Assembly (NCBI GenBank): GCA_029706075.1
Contig: JAINUG010000324.1
Coordinates: forward strand, 724,615 to 788,614
Length of the DNA stretch: 64,000 nt
DNA from: Aldrovandia affinis
Taxonomy: Eukaryota > Chordata > Actinopteri > Notacanthiformes > Halosauridae
Reading direction: 5' to 3'
The notes beneath the pieces were generated by a model. The model was not told where the DNA came from. It did no database searches and was given only the letters and a program-made list of their open reading frames with translations. A program made the translations under genes and the position numbers. Of the stretch, positions 34,074 through 47,529 are shown piece by piece (the first letter of the stretch is position 1; each line of letters begins with the position of its first letter).

Positions 34074-36560
34074 TGCCAGCTGAGTCAGGTACGGGGGTCT
34101 GCCTCAATCAAGCCAAAGTACCTCAGTCCCCAGGGCACTGCCTTTGGGGAGTGTGTGTGTGTGTGGGGGCATCACCTCTGCCAGGGAAGCAGCAATCAAA
34201 GGATAACAACCCTGTGACTCAGCAGGCCTCTGGAATCGCGCCGCGCAAATTCGGCAGGGGGCTCATGCCCGAGACTGAGATTAATACAAACGCTGATCCG
34301 AGCTGACACCTCCATCCATATTCATATACCACAGGTAACAAATTGCGGGCATTAATCATTTCCACCCCCAGGCAGAATGGGTGCAGTAATGAGATGCATA
34401 CTGTACATACATATATACATATGTTCACGCAGTCCCTGATGGAGATTTCCCAACGGTGGTTCATGCTGAATGAAGCTGTACATCACTGTTTGCAGCAAAA
34501 AAAAGGCACTGTATCTGACACAGACTGCATCCCTCTTCGTTATAGGACTCCTATCTACAAACCCCCCCTTTTTGGAAGCGTCTGCATTTCCCGCCCCCAC
34601 CCCCCCTAAATTCCCTCACATTAAGGAGGCAGGCACATAGACTGCCACCACTCAAGGTCTGATCACCAAGACCATCTACTACATTGAGGCAAGCAAACTG
34701 TATTAGGTGAAACAAGGATGCTGCACAAGGCGTGGCACTGACTGAGCGAGTAGCGCTCCAAACAGACAGCCGACGAACAAACGATCAATAGCTACTCGCA
34801 CTCAGCAGCTACTCGCACTCAGCAGGGTATGCTGCGACGTGTTGACTGGTGTTGTCTTCTTCTGGTAGCAAAATTTGTTAACTAACCAACATGTCCAACC
34901 ATTTTGATTGTAGTCATCGTGATTCTTCTGTCAAACAGCGCTGTGAACTGACTGTCGGTCAGGCTAAAGCAGGCCTCAAGCTGCATGCATGTGTAAAGGC
35001 TACCAATTTAAACCAATTTAGAACGAGCGAGCCAAAAAAGGAGGGTTAGAGAGGATTTGGTTGGTGAGACAAAGCCCCAGGATAAATTTAGTGCAGGACC
35101 TAAACCCAATAAAGACCTTTCTGTGGAAAAGGGACTAAAAGAGCCCCCAACTTTCATGTCGAGATCATAAAAGATTTACAACCCCATTGACAAGGCAAAA
35201 GCCTTTGAATGGCCTTATTGTCAACCCTGTGGTCATATATAAAACCTATGGAATGAGACAGGCTGTCACCTGCTCTACCATCTAAGCCACCTGGGTTACC
35301 AGTTTGATTGTAGATTTACAGCTCCATTAACAAGATTAACTCTTTGGCAAGCTGATATTACTCACGAGCACTGAGAGCCTCTGTCAAAAGGCAACAACGA
35401 AGTTCATGCACTTTATACAAACGAAAACATCGCAGAATTGCATTCCGGTGTTAAGGGTAGCATGAACACATTATTTTTTTCCCCCCCTTTCCATTTTTAA
35501 AAGAACAATGCTAAGGAGCATTCCAAAGTAACTTGGGATTAAAATGCGTTACCTCAACATTCCAGAGACTTCCAGTATACTTCTAAATGACAGACGTGTG
35601 TATAGTTTTGCATTTTCTTCGCTACAGTACAGCCAAAGAAAAAAAGAAACAATTTATTTATTACTTATTCAATTCAATTTATTCAAAAGTATTAGGAAGT
35701 GGGATATAGGGAATACTAAGACAGCTATCTTAAAAACCATGTGAAGCAAAAAAAATAAGTACCGTATTACTTTGAGCAAACATCAGAGAATTCCAAGGAA
35801 CATATTTTTAACCTCATGATATTGCTCTACTAACAATCAAGAAGTGTTTATATGCTGGCTCAAAAACAGGCTAAGGTGGTAAGTTGTTTACAAAATAACT
35901 TGCCCGCTTTACACTATCCCTAACTAAACTCTACTCTAACATTAGCTAGCTAGCTAGCTATCTTTCCAGCTACTTTCACATTTCCTCCTTATCTTACTCT
36001 CTGTCCTCTTTCTAAAGAAAATCTTTGCTAACAAAATATCAGACACCCCAAGTCTCCGGGAAGTTCCAAGAGACTGCCAATGCCTTGTCTCCCATACTAC
36101 GCATATCACATAAAGTCTCCCGGAAATGGTTAGCTCAAAATCACTTCAAAAGTAGCGAAAAATAGCACAGCTCTTTATGTAAACCCATGCCTGCACTTTG
36201 AAAGTTACCTAATTTGATGTAAAAACCGTAGACATGGCAATACTGCCAACTAGCTACTGAGAGGAATTTGGCACCGTCTTTATTTTCTTCTGCTGCCTGG
36301 TTATGCTCTACCGCCGCCAAGAGATAGGCGTACCTACCCACGCTCTCTGCTTGTCAGAAGACCGGCATTGGACAAAAATGCACACATCGAAAACACAAGC
36401 ATAAAAATGCTACTGATGATCGTTTTTTGACAAATGTTTTCATGTTTTCTCTAAGGCGGCTTGGAAATCAGCAAGGCAGCCTCCTTAAAATGTACGAAAA
36501 ATCCTGATATGCTGTCTAACCTAATCAAGAGCCATGTTTCTAATAAGCATCCTTTTCCCC
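34074..36560. other. Intron 1 stretch without exons
   Basis: Unique AT-rich sequence with a (TAGC)n run at 35942-35962 and a tRNA-like SINE fragment near 35236-35302 (minus strand). Short similar pieces at 35174-35195 and 35313-35333 suggest a small local duplication. Confidence 0.45.
35236..35302 (-). mobile_element. tRNA-like SINE fragment
   Basis: On the minus strand: ggtggcttagatggtagagc resembles a tRNA D-arm/A-box region. No B box was found, so only a fragment. Confidence 0.4.
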
Positions 36561-36564
36561 AATC

Positions 36565-36790
36565 TTTCAAATCAAATCAAATCGTATGTATTTGTATGGT
36601 GCATTTCAGAAAACATTTGTCACAATACGCTTTACAGCAGACCCTGGCCTGAACCCCCCACATAAGCAAGCCTAGGGCGACAGCGGCAAGGATAAACTCC
36701 CTTGGTGGAACAAATAGGAAGAAACCTGAGGAGGAGCCAGACTCAGAAGGGGGAGCCCATCCTCTTCTAGACGGCTCTGAGTTTGAAATG
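36565..36790 (+). repeat. Dispersed teleost repeat ('aaactccctt...aggaagaaacct' type)
   Basis: Contains tttgtatggtgcatttcaga, aatacgctttacagcaga, ggataaactccctt and aggaagaaacctgaggagga, a signature common in many fish genomes (LINE or SINE 3' region). The exact family was not assigned. Confidence 0.65.
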
Positions 36791-37409
36791 ACCAACAACA
36801 GTCAAAGCATCAAATGCAAAACAATTGTTTAAATTGTTCAAAATTGGCTAGGTAGTGGATAATAAATATATTTGAGCAATAATTTAAGAAATAAAAATAA
36901 AAGATAAAGAGGCATGGGACTACCATTAGGTAAGAAAAACAAAAGAAAAACAAGGCAATCGGGGAAGTGGTGGTCCTGGAGTTTTTCAGTGCTCAGTGTT
37001 CAATGTTCATTGTTATACTGTTTGATTGCTGGTAGAGAGTAACCATGCACAGTCGAGCTGGAGTTTTTCCACACTTTTAACCATGATTTTACTTCTGATT
37101 TTGTTTTAACTGCAGACTATACAGATAGCCAAATGCTTTTCTGTAATTGCATTGCACTCAGTGGTAAACTTGCAAAACTTCCAAAAACCGACGTTGCAGA
37201 TTGACCTTGCAGATAATCCTGTCACAGTCAAGAAATGTGCAAGGACTTCCTGCTTTGCAGGACAAACAAAATGGGGTACCCTGCTATTCAAGGAAAACAA
37301 ACCCTGAACTCTGAGCATTTGTACTGAGTTCAATACCCCTACTTATGCTACATTTATTAATATACCCTCAATTCCAAGTTATCCGTTTATACAGGTTATT
37401 GTCTCAGGC

Positions 37410-37495
37410 TATCGTCTCTGATCTCTGTCTAACATTTGTGTATGCACTTTTGTAATTTGCTCTGGATAAATGATGACATTTAAATGTAAAACAGA
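37410..37495 (+). repeat. Decayed L2/SINE tail
   Basis: gtaatttgctctggataaat...aaatgtaaaac is a degenerate version of the L2/SINE 3' tail. Confidence 0.5.
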
Positions 37496-37868
37496 AGTGT
37501 CAACACTGGATCTTTTCATTTGCAGAGTAAAGAGCCCTCATTTGACTCTGGCTGTTCTCCATATTCAGCGACACATTTACACAGCACCCCAACATTACTC
37601 AGGCAGCGTTTTGATGACGCTTCAGTGATGTGTGCTTTAAATCAGAAGTCAGGGTGGTTTGTTGCCAGTACTGGAAGCACACATTTGCATGACACATGGT
37701 GGTGCAAGCAATCAGTCTGGGATCAGTCTACCCACTCCCTAATCCTAACCTCAACCTTTTCGTAAATGAGGTGGATACTGATCCAGGATCACTGCTGGGA
37801 GGGAAGTTGATGTCAATCGACCCACCACTGTGATACCTGAGCAGATGCTCACTGTCTGCAGGTGGTGA

Positions 37869-37869
37869 C

Positions 37870-37907
<38 letters not shown>

Positions 37908-37959
37908 TAATGATAAACTGTATTTGTATAGTACCTTTCATACAACAAGCAATAACAAC

Positions 37960-37990
<31 letters not shown>
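37869..37990. repeat. (AAT)n microsatellites around a LINE 3' end
   Basis: Two ataata runs, about 37869-37905 and 37959-37990, separated by tgtatttgtatagtaccttt, a LINE 3'-UTR-like motif. Confidence 0.85.
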
Positions 37991-37995
<5 letters not shown>

Positions 37996-38520
37996 GACAA
38001 ACATGATATAGTAAAAACTATTCTCAAGACAAACAAACATAGTAAAATATAATGTCAAAATGATCAAGAAATTAAAATACTGAAAGGGTCAGAAACAAAT
38101 AAAAGCAAGAACAAAAACTAAAAATAAGTTACAAAATAAAATTATACTAAAGAATAATAAAAAGCTAAAGCAACCCAGATCAACTAAAAGCCAAGTTAAA
38201 AAGATCCGTTTTCAACGGAGTTTTAAAATGTGCGACTGCCTCTGTGACATGCAGAGGCAGGCTATTCCACAGTCTGGGAGCATGAAAGTGAAAGGAAGCC
38301 TCAGTTGTTCTTTTGTAGTTAACTTTTGGGATATAGAGATGTCTGGCCTCTGCTGATCTGAGTGCACATTTGGGCTGATATCCTTCCAAAAGGCCAGCAA
38401 TGTACTCTGGCACCAAGCCATTTCGGGCTTTAAAAACAGGTAAAATAATTTTGTAAAATCCATTCTAAAACAAACAGGCAGCCAGGGCAGATATGAAAGT
38501 ATTGGGGTAATATGAGAGAA
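37906..38520 (-). mobile_element. LINE (L2-like) 3' end, frame-damaged
   Basis: On the minus strand, two overlapping frames give a continuous reverse-transcriptase C-terminus: HITPILSYLPWLPVCFRMDF in one frame, then (after a frameshift) PEYIAGLLEGYQP, CALRSAEA, HAPRLWNSLPLHVTEAVAHF and KTPLKTDLF in the other. The stop is followed by a 3' UTR and the microsatellite tail. 5'-truncated pseudogene. Confidence 0.83.
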
Positions 38521-38579
38521 TGTAACCTCACCGAACGGGATTGCCCATCGTGCTGACAAAGTTCCCAACCAGACTATCT

Positions 38580-38795
38580 TCCCATGGCCTTCTAATCAAT
38601 CTATTACGTTTAATTGGCGTAATAATTCCCTCCCTCTCCACCTTAGCTGATGTGTGGCGAGCGATCTGGAGCAAAATGGCCGCCGTGCATCGCCCATGGA
38701 GGGTGCTACACATTGGTGGTGGCTGAGGTGAGTTTCCCCCAATTTACTGTAAGGCGCTTTGAGAACATGATGAAAGGTGCTATATAAATGCTATC
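38580..38795 (+). mobile_element. 3' half of a 5S-derived SINE (same family as 14289-14760)
   Basis: Shares aataattccctccctctcca, cagctgatgtgtg-type sequence, gggtgctacacattggtggt and gtgagtttccccc, then the cgctttgagaacatg...gctatataaatgct tail. The 5S-like head is absent. Confidence 0.78.
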
Positions 38796-38799
38796 CATT

Positions 38800-41700
38800 T
38801 GTCAAGCCATATGTGGACATGTGACAGAGCACAATGGACAAGAACCGGTGAATGGATAGATCTGTGGAAAGCTTGAGGGAGAAAGGTGGTTTTTTCATCC
38901 CAGCTTCTTTTCCAGAAATCCAGAGCACTGAAGCACAGAAAATGAAGGTGTAAATATGTAATGAAATAAATCAATTAATGAATGAAATTAGAAACAGTAA
39001 TAAATTAGTAATACATTATGAATATGAATTTTGAATATACATTCCAAAGCTCTTACTCAGATTGCCTTTGTTAGGTGCTTGGCAATAAAAATCGCAAGAA
39101 CTTCAGTCAGTCCCTTTATCTCAGACAGGAGTCAGTGATCGATAGTATTGACCCTGCTGAAGGAGAAGGACTGATACACCAGAGGTGTTGGAGAAGATGG
39201 CTCACCATCAGTGCTAAAGCAGAAAGAGTAGGCACCAAACACACACATCAAAGGTAACTTTCACCGCGGTGCTATCCTTCTCCCATCAGGGGGCCCGGGG
39301 CAGACCTTTTCTGGGACTGACCGGAGCCAATCACAAATAATTTTATATCTCGGACCTGGAAGGTGCGCTGCACATAGAAGCCCTGGGAGGACTGAAAGAT
39401 TCTGAGAGATTTCTCCACCTGAGTCTCTCTAAATCCTCATTATTTTTCCCCTGATATTCTAGGGCTTCTGAATGCTTCTCGCTGGGTACATTTCAAAAGT
39501 TTATGTTTATGAAAGCGTTTTAAATTGTTTTTTATTGCTCTGCGCTCACATTTTAGGACGATCATGCTGAAGACAAATCTAATGTTGTAAATCCATATTT
39601 CACAAAAACAGGAAATGAAAGAAGTGGGAATGTATGAACAGAATCCATCAGGAATGATTTAATTGGCAACCTCAGTTCCACAGCAGAGAAATCTTAATTA
39701 TCGTCCATGAGAATGTTTTCCAGGGACGTCCGTGCATGACACTTTCCCCCTATAGTTTCAAGGTGATAAAAACACTTGATTTCTGGCTAACAACAAGTCC
39801 GTTTTTTAATTTCATTTAATTTTTTAAATGACCGTGCAGTACGAGCCTCCAAACATTTACAGGTAGCTGAACGATGTCTGCCTGAACTTTACATTGAAAC
39901 ATTTCATATATTTCAATTTCTTTTTCATATTAAGAGTTTTTGTTCTCACTTTCTTCCTTTCTGCCTGTAGTTCACAGAATGCACTGTGAAGCTTGTGGCC
40001 TCACCCTCTGCTTGTTAGCACACAGCCAGCAGTCCAAACAAATTAAAATTCTCCACTATAAGTCAGAAACCAGCTTAGCGTACAAAGATTACTCAGATAT
40101 ACTGAATAGAACAGTACTTACAATCTGTATTTTTTGTGTTTAAGGAGTAAATAATGGGTTTTTTCCATTTGAATGAGCAACAACAATGTGATTCACAAAT
40201 GTAATTTTCACTGAAAGAGAGGTGGAGCAAAGTATTCTGGGAAAGGGTACAAGGGTTATTTTGTTTAAAGTTGGATAAGAAACCATGAAAGGCTGTTCTT
40301 GTGTGGAATATCCAGCTAAAACACTGGCATATAGGTTTATAACAAGCAAGCATCTATGCTATAATAAGGTACATTTGAACATGAAAACCTATGAGACAAT
40401 GCATTGCACTATTGAAATAGATGGAAGATGGTATCTGGATTCTACTACAAAGGACATTTATGAGAAATAGCAAAAGCCATGGACTATAGTCTTATGGGGG
40501 GATATGTTCATCAAAAAATACATTACACAGTATTTATTATATTTGTCTAGTGATGGTGGAAATGATTGGGGTTGTGTATTTCTGTCATGCCTGACAGAAC
40601 TATCACAATGACTATCAAGCTTTCCCCTCCCCAATACCCCATGGTGCTACCACTGGCAAATTCTACATTCATACCACACCCCATCCATGATGTATGTTCC
40701 CTTCACAGAAAAACATGTGAAGCAAATGCAGTGAATACAAAAGAGGTGATTTGAAGAGAAGTATGCTGACTACCTAAGCGTTGCTCCTTTTTGCTCCCGG
40801 TTTTAAGATGGAAGGGGGCGGGGGGTGCTTATCTTATTTTCAGACAGTTGCAAAAGAGTAATGCGTTTCAGACTAGGGTGACCAGATGCAGACAGTCCAA
40901 ATTCACGACCAGCAGGACGAAATCAGGGGACATTGTGGGACGGGAAAGGAATCATAAAAATAACAAAGCGGGGGTGTTGTGTGTGCGTGTGTGGATGGAG
41001 GGGGAGGGGCGGTTGCTGATGATATTGTTGAGTGTGGGGGGGGTCATATATCATATCTGTATTTTATATGTAGGACATCGCACATCACTGACTGTGAATC
41101 TCTTTTTTTGGGGGAGGGGGTGGTTCTAAAGCTGGCGATGGGAGGACCCGTAGGCGGAGGGCGGTGGGGTCGGAGAGTTCAGACGCTTAAATCTGTGATC
41201 AAAGTGCAGGCCATCGCATCCACAATAGAGACACAACGCAGAGCCGACATATTATTTCTGATGGGCCTCTGGAGATGTCATGCTCCACTCCCGGAAGATT
41301 AAAGATCGCATTACAAATTAAAACGCATGAGCAGTGGCGTTCAGTGCGGAGGGGCGATAGGCTTCATGGGTTAGGTCGGATTAGTGTAAACCATTAAACC
41401 TCGGGCCCGCAATCAGACAGCTAAATATATTAACATTTTCCAGGAAGCTAATTTTGCCATTAGTGTTGCCTCATACACAAAACTAATTATGCTACCAGAA
41501 ACAAAACATTTTAAAATTGAGTCGCAATTAAAAAAAAGAGGGGGGAGGGAGGATTGGCGGAAAGTACCACAGAAAGCAGAAAAGAAAGGATTAGCATCCC
41601 ATCTAATTATGTATTTAAGATGAGACGGGATTGACCTTCATCTGTTCTGCAAGGTCACAAACCTCCCTCTCCTGTTTTCACCACTCTGCATGCTGTAACC

Positions 41701-44700
41701 TTCTATGCCCTTACCTGTTTAGTTTTGGGGCGGGAAAATATGTTCCTGGTAATTGCGTAGCAGGGTAATATAATGGGTTCTGTGAGGACAAGTGACAGGA
41801 GAATGACACCACACTAATCTGCTCTGTGCACCGTGAGGTCTCGCATTAAATGTTTATGATATGAGGGCAGATACGTGACAATCATGAAACCTCAAATAAA
41901 GTAGAAAGTGAGCAGAATGTGTGGTTTTGCAGCACGTATAGCTAGACCTGCTGGAGTCTCTCACAGAGCAGACTCCACTAATGTTTGGTGAATGAGGTAT
42001 CACTTATTCAAATAAGTAATGGAGAGAGGGATTTCAGTGATTACAAATCTGGATTTATTTGGTAGTTACTTGCTTTCCAGATAGGGCTCTTTAACCCTTT
42101 GAACGAGAGACTTGGATTATATTTCTCCTTATTTCCTTAACAAATATAAGCCATCCTGAATAAGGCTACAGTATATGCCTTGAAATTATGTGTGGATTCT
42201 CTTACTTTTAACAAAAACCAGTGTGCTCTCTTCGGCTCCGTCAATATGTTCCCGGGTTTTACCCGCCTAACGTACGACGACTCCTTTGGCTTTCCGGCCG
42301 CAGCCCCAGCAAGAGGCTCTCCACGTGTAGAGGGAATCCCGGGCGGTGTCCCGGGACTGTCGTAATGAACGTTTTGGGCCACGTGCCAATTCCCCACCCC
42401 GGCCGCTCGTATTCCCACAACACTTGTCCCCTTCTTCCACTGCAGGAGCTCCCTCGGGCCGTGCTAGTCACTTTCTTTGCTTCACTAGCTGATTGCTTTG
42501 GCCTTTTATTTCGCTATTTCGCGCTTGTGAAGGCCACTTCAGAGGGCTCTGTCCCCCAAGGCAGGGGCCAGATCGTGATCGCACAAAAACAAACATTACC
42601 GGTGCAAATCACTGTCCCTTTTTCCTCCCAAATCACAATGCCCAAAGATGCTATAGCTAAAAAAAACTATCTAGAAGCCTTCCTCAGATAAATGGCACTG
42701 ACAAAATTAAGATTGTAAGCCCTTTTTAGATTGAATCAATTTTTTTTATATCAATTCAGATAAGATTTCATGCTGGAAGGACCTCTTTTAAGTGAATTTA
42801 ATTTCTTTTTAAAAAATCGAATCTATCTCTAAAAAATTATCTATCTTTTAAATGATGTGAGCAAAATAAAAGTGGAAAAAATTGTTTTGTGGAACCAGAC
42901 TATCAGAGAAGATTTTTTATAGAAGAAGAAATATGGTACTAAAGTAAAGGAATAAGGTAAAAAACCAGGCTGAGTGATTATCATACCAAATCTTACAATA
43001 TGTATGTTAATGACACAGGGGGCTTATTGCCTGCGATTTAATGCATGGGAAGTGCGAATGTGTATATGTGTAATGACCCTGATTTCCCCGATGGTCGCTG
43101 AATCAAGGGAATGGCAATCCTTACAATTAGTATTCTTTCTGAAGACTGGCTGTCTAATGAAATGCAATTAACAGCATATGTTTGCAATCCATGTGCAGAA
43201 TATGTGCTCTATCTAATTGAAACTAATCTAGTTTGGTACATTTCATGCTGAAACACTGCTTCATGAGACATGTTAAAATAAGACCTCTGTCAAAGATTTC
43301 CCGTTCTTTTGGCAAAAAAAATAAATAATAATAATTAAACAATCCTTGTGGGAAATTTGAGACTGTAACCTTTGCAGAGCCTAAGGTGTGTTTCCTAATT
43401 AAGAATTGTAGTGTTGAATCAAACATGTGGGCTTACTCTTCAGGACAGACTGGGAGCCCCCTAGCATTGTGAGCCAGGCTCTTTCCATATCCTTGCGGAT
43501 ATAAAGCGTGGCTGTGAAAGCACTATCTCTGCTGATCCATCTATCCGTGAATGATTCAATATGATGAATCACAAATGAGTAAATGTGGATGAACTTCTGG
43601 GAAGCAAGACACAGGAGGAGGTGCTTACTGTGTGGTGCTCTAACAGCCAGCCAATGAAAACTACTTCAGAAATCTTGAAGTGGAAATCAAACCCTTTTCT
43701 CTACAAATTTAATCAGAGAGTAAGCCGGGGGCTTGCTGTCTGAGTATGAGACCAGACGCCCCCTGAACAAAGCCATCTGTTGTTTGGGTCTTATCCTAGG
43801 TTTTGCCGACTCTTTCGTACTAGCTAGGCTGTGTACGTGTGCGTGCATGCGTGCGTGCGCATAAAATAAAAAAATAAAAATACTGCAGTTACACAAGCTT
43901 ATCTCAACAAAATATTGACAAGAGCAAGAGCGCTCCTATCAGCAATTATCCATGCTGTATCCCCCTTGTTGAAACAGGAGGCAATCAACATCAAGAAAAT
44001 GCAAATGGCTGCTTTGGAGGTCGCTGCGCCTTCAAACGGTCATTAGTTTGATCCAGCCTTTCTTGTAAAGGGGCTCCTGGCAATTCAGTGGCATTTACAG
44101 GCAGCTTCATTTGGTTACCAGGGAGTGCTCATATCTGTTTCCCCAGATTTACAGTGCCCCAGGTACAGTATGTTCTCAGGGTCCGGCTCAATATTTGTGG
44201 CAGCAGTAAATGGGAACTTGCTGTTGTCAGTGGAAGATGGCCCACACTGTCAGTTACACCCCTTTGTCAGAATTGTCAACTTAGCACTTGTAACTAAACT
44301 AAATCTAGTGGACTTTTGGACCACATCAGCACCCTCCCCTACGAGGAGACAGGGGTGCTGCAGGTTGGGTTCCTTTGTGCAGATAAAAGAGGCTTGGTTT
44401 GCATTGGCAGTCCCCCAGCGCTTAGGCCAGGCTTGATCCAGATGTAGGTCTGAAAATAATCACGCCGGTGTGTGTGTGTCCCATCTCACCTGGGGGCTCT
44501 CCTTGTGTCATATTTACTCCCCCGACGTGCGCTTTCCTTAATCGCTATTCTTCCCTGTAGACTGTATGTGCCTTGGTGCTTTTGAAAAGCAGCTAAAAGG
44601 GCAAAAACTTCAACTCTGTCCACCCTCCAGAGACACAGCAATGTAATGTATGGCTCACTTGGCAGGCTGATGGCACTGCAAATGTCACACAGGCACATTC

Positions 44701-45970
44701 TCGAACGTGTAAAATGTACCCAGAATCTAAATGCACAAAAATGTTCATAAAAGCAGCGCTTACTGCAACTGACTCAATAATCACAAAATAGCATTGCCAC
44801 ATGTACAGATGGAAAACAAAATCAATTCGATGGAGTTGATCTTCAAAAACAGGAATGAAAAAAAAATAATGAAAAAAGACAAACGAATTATCTTTACCAT
44901 AGGAGTCGCACATAACCGCTCACTCACTGCATTGTGCTTTCATTTTTCTGTCTAATCAGCCTGTTAAGCTAACAGCATCCCTTTTCGCAACTCGCACCAT
45001 TGAAGTTTTATGATGTTCCCAGCAGCAGTTTAACTGTGGGAGATGTATTGACACATCACTCTGTTGCCATGGTGCTGCTTTGGTATTGGTTTCTCTCGCT
45101 GTGAGAACGTCTGTACAACATCTGCGTTGCGCATTTAGGGGGATTTCTGTACAAGTTCAGTCACGATTCTCTTAACGTCGTGTCAGTTGCAAGGATTTCT
45201 CCTGGCCCAGAAATGCATTTATTTATTTACTTATAAAAGGCGATATAATATCATTACATTTCAGACACGTGACGAACACAGAATCACCGCCGCTTCTATG
45301 AGGGTGAGAGAGAGACGGGGAGAGAGAGAGAGAGACAAGGGCGTCGTAGAAAGGCAGCTAATTTACGAATTCTCCTCGAGCCCCGACATAGAATCTGAGA
45401 ACAAAGAGAAAGGTAGAGGAGGCCTTAAAGGTCAGCCTCATTAAATGCCCCTAACTTGCATTTCAATGCTTCGAAAAGTGTCCCCTTCCGCCGTTCATCA
45501 GGGTTCACACTGCCCCCTCACCAGCCCCGTCTACAGCCTCCATTACCGCTGACCCATGCTCCCCTCACAGCCTGAGTGGCAGGATATTGAGATCAGGTGA
45601 TGTCAGATGGAAGAGAAAGTGTCATATATGACACTGCTAAATGCTGCTAAATGTAATATATTCTGCTCTGGGTAATCTGCTGTTCTTTTTGGGCACTTTG
45701 TGTGTGCGTGTGTGTTTTTTTGCTTTTTTTACCCTTGCACAAACACCTCCCTCCGGAATGAGGATGCCTGTTCATTATGAATGTATGAGAGGGGTTGGTG
45801 GAGGGGTTGTGTGATGCCTCAAGGAACGAAGTAGGAATGAAGGATCTCACCTCTTGGGCTTTGGGCTTATGATTCTGCCGAGGTCATCATACGTGAGAAG
45901 ATTGTGGAGCGCATAGCAACCAGGGCCTGAACATCCCCCCCCTCACACACACACACACACACACACCAGG
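38800..45970. other. Intron 1 stretch without exons or recognised mobile elements
   Basis: Seven kilobases of mostly unique sequence. GC-richer islands lie at 39.25-39.45, 40.97-41.30 and 42.23-42.58 kb; low-complexity tracts at about 43836-43862 and 45307-45336. Frames of up to 156 codons (42221-42691) contain no known domain. 41.4-41.56 kb (ccaggaagctaattttgcca) looks like typical conserved noncoding sequence, which is an impression only. Confidence 0.45.
45942..45965. repeat. (CA)n microsatellite
   Basis: cacacaca run directly 5' of the Tc1-like relic. Confidence 0.85.
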
Positions 45971-45974
45971 TTGT

Positions 45975-46545
45975 TACCTTACAGATGAGCTTCACAAATT
46001 TGCTATTTACGGTTGGGCTGCAATTCGAAAACCGCTTGTAACCAAGGCGAATGTGCAACAACATATTACCTGGTGCAATAGCACAAAACCTGGACTTTAG
46101 TGGAAGAAAGTAATATGGTCTGATGAGTCGTCTTTTAATCTTTTTCCTACATCTGGAGGGGTGTATGTTGGCCATGGCTGTTCCCAGCTGTTAAACATGG
46201 TGGTGGATCTATTATGGTATGGGCAGCTATTTTGTGGGATTCATTGGGTCTGATTATTACTCTGCATGGTATAATTACAGCCAGGGAACACAAAGACATT
46301 TTAGGTGACCAAGTGGACTCTATTGTGTAAATAATGTTTCCTCAAGACGTTCCCATATTTCAAGATGATAACAACCCCGTACACACTGCTAAATGGATTC
46401 AAGAGCGGTTTCATGAACACCGGGGTGAAATCAAACACCTCCCATGATCTCCACAATCACCAGATCTAGACATCACTGAACCTATGTGGGAATTTCTGGA
46501 ACAAACTTACAATGAGCCAGTCTAAAAAAGAAGAAGCTGATTATA
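45975..46545 (+). pseudogene. Tc1-like transposase relic
   Basis: Across shifting frames the plus strand reads like a Tc1/mariner transposase: AAIRKPLVTKANVQQH, VIWSDESSFNLFP (catalytic Asp), GGSIMVWAAILWDSLG, FPQDVPIFQDDNNPVHTAKW (second Asp) and PQSPDLDITEPMWEF (Glu region). Stops and frameshifts interrupt it. It differs from the 33.3-33.8 kb relic and is probably another Tc1 subfamily. Inverted ends were not found. Confidence 0.85.
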
Positions 46546-46734
46546 TCTAAGTTTGAAAGAAAGAAACACTGATCGACATTGAAAAGAGATGGCAAAGAGA
46601 GAGCCAACTTCACTGCTGCGCCAGCACCATTGATTCACACATCACACATCGACTTCTTTGACCCAAATTCAAAATGAAAGGAAAGAAAAGAGACGATATG
46701 TGTATTGTTAAGTACTTTGTTCCTCTTATGCTTT

Positions 46735-47005
46735 GAGACTGGGGTGGGGAACCTCGTTCTTGGAAGCAAACTTCTTAATTACTTAATCATGTACGTGACC
46801 TGACTACAGCTACAGATTTCAGCTACTTCACTGATAAGCCCATGAGTGACAGCTGAAGTTCTTGTGTCCCTAGTTCCTACATGAAACATGGTCTAATCTA
46901 TGAGTGAATGGGTGTTGGTATGTGCCGCTGATTCGCTTATTGAGCCAGGGTAATTGGTGGAAACAAAAACCAGAAACAGATACAGCCCTCCAGGAGAGGG
47001 ACTTT
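46735..47005. repeat. Possible additional MITE of the CAGGGG group
   Basis: Starts near tggggtggggaacctcg and ends with tacagccctccaggagaggg, weak inverted ends similar to the neighbouring hAT-type MITE. The boundaries are uncertain. Confidence 0.4.
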
Positions 47006-47013
47006 CCTTAGGA

Positions 47014-47521
47014 CAGGGGTGGGTAATTCCATTCCTGGAAGGGCCTGCATGTCAGCAGGTGTTTGTATTTGTTTCCACCAATTAACCCTGGCTCAATTAG
47101 CTAATTAACCATATACACCAGTGCCAGTCCACTGATGGATTAGGGCAGCGGTTCCCAATCCGCTCCTCGGGGACCCCCAGCCGGTCCAGGTATTTGTTCA
47201 ATTCCACCATCAGCACACCCGTTTCAACTCATTAACTACATAACGAGCATTTATTAGTTGAATCAGGTGGGCTGATGGTGGAATTTAACAAATACTTGGA
47301 GCGGCTGGGGGACCCCAAGCAGAGGTTTGGGAACTACTAGATTAGGGCACAGTGAATGTTTTCATATAGGGACAGAACAACAGTCTTCAGCTGTCAATTC
47401 TTGAGCAATTCATGTCAAGAAATGTCCAGATCACTTAAATGATTGGACTAATGAAACGACTGAGAGCAGAAGTTTGCATGGAATCCAGGGAGAGATACGG
47501 CCCTCCGTTGCCCACCGCCTG
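47014..47521. mobile_element. hAT-type MITE with a nested foldback element
   Basis: Starts caggggtgggtaattcc and ends ttgcccaccgcctg. Perfect 8-bp duplications ccttagga flank it at 47006-47013 and 47522-47529. It encodes no protein. A second MITE (47146-47339) sits inside it. Confidence 0.85.
47146..47339. mobile_element. 194-bp foldback MITE nested in 47014-47521
   Basis: The two halves are reverse complements: cagcggttcccaat...ctcggggacccccagccg against cggctgggggaccccaagc...ttgggaactacta. Perfect 8-bp duplications gattaggg lie at 47138-47145 and 47340-47347. A sister copy is at 55093-55285. Confidence 0.87.
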
Positions 47522-47529
47522 CCTTAGGA

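Noticed and set aside
33554..34306. 250-codon plus-strand frame
   Set aside because: The first part is antisense to a Tc1-like relic and the Gly/Arg/Glu part is a purine minisatellite.
42221..42691. 156-codon open frame in intron 1
   Set aside because: Low-complexity, Pro/Arg-rich product typical of GC-rich noncoding DNA; antisense frames overlap it.
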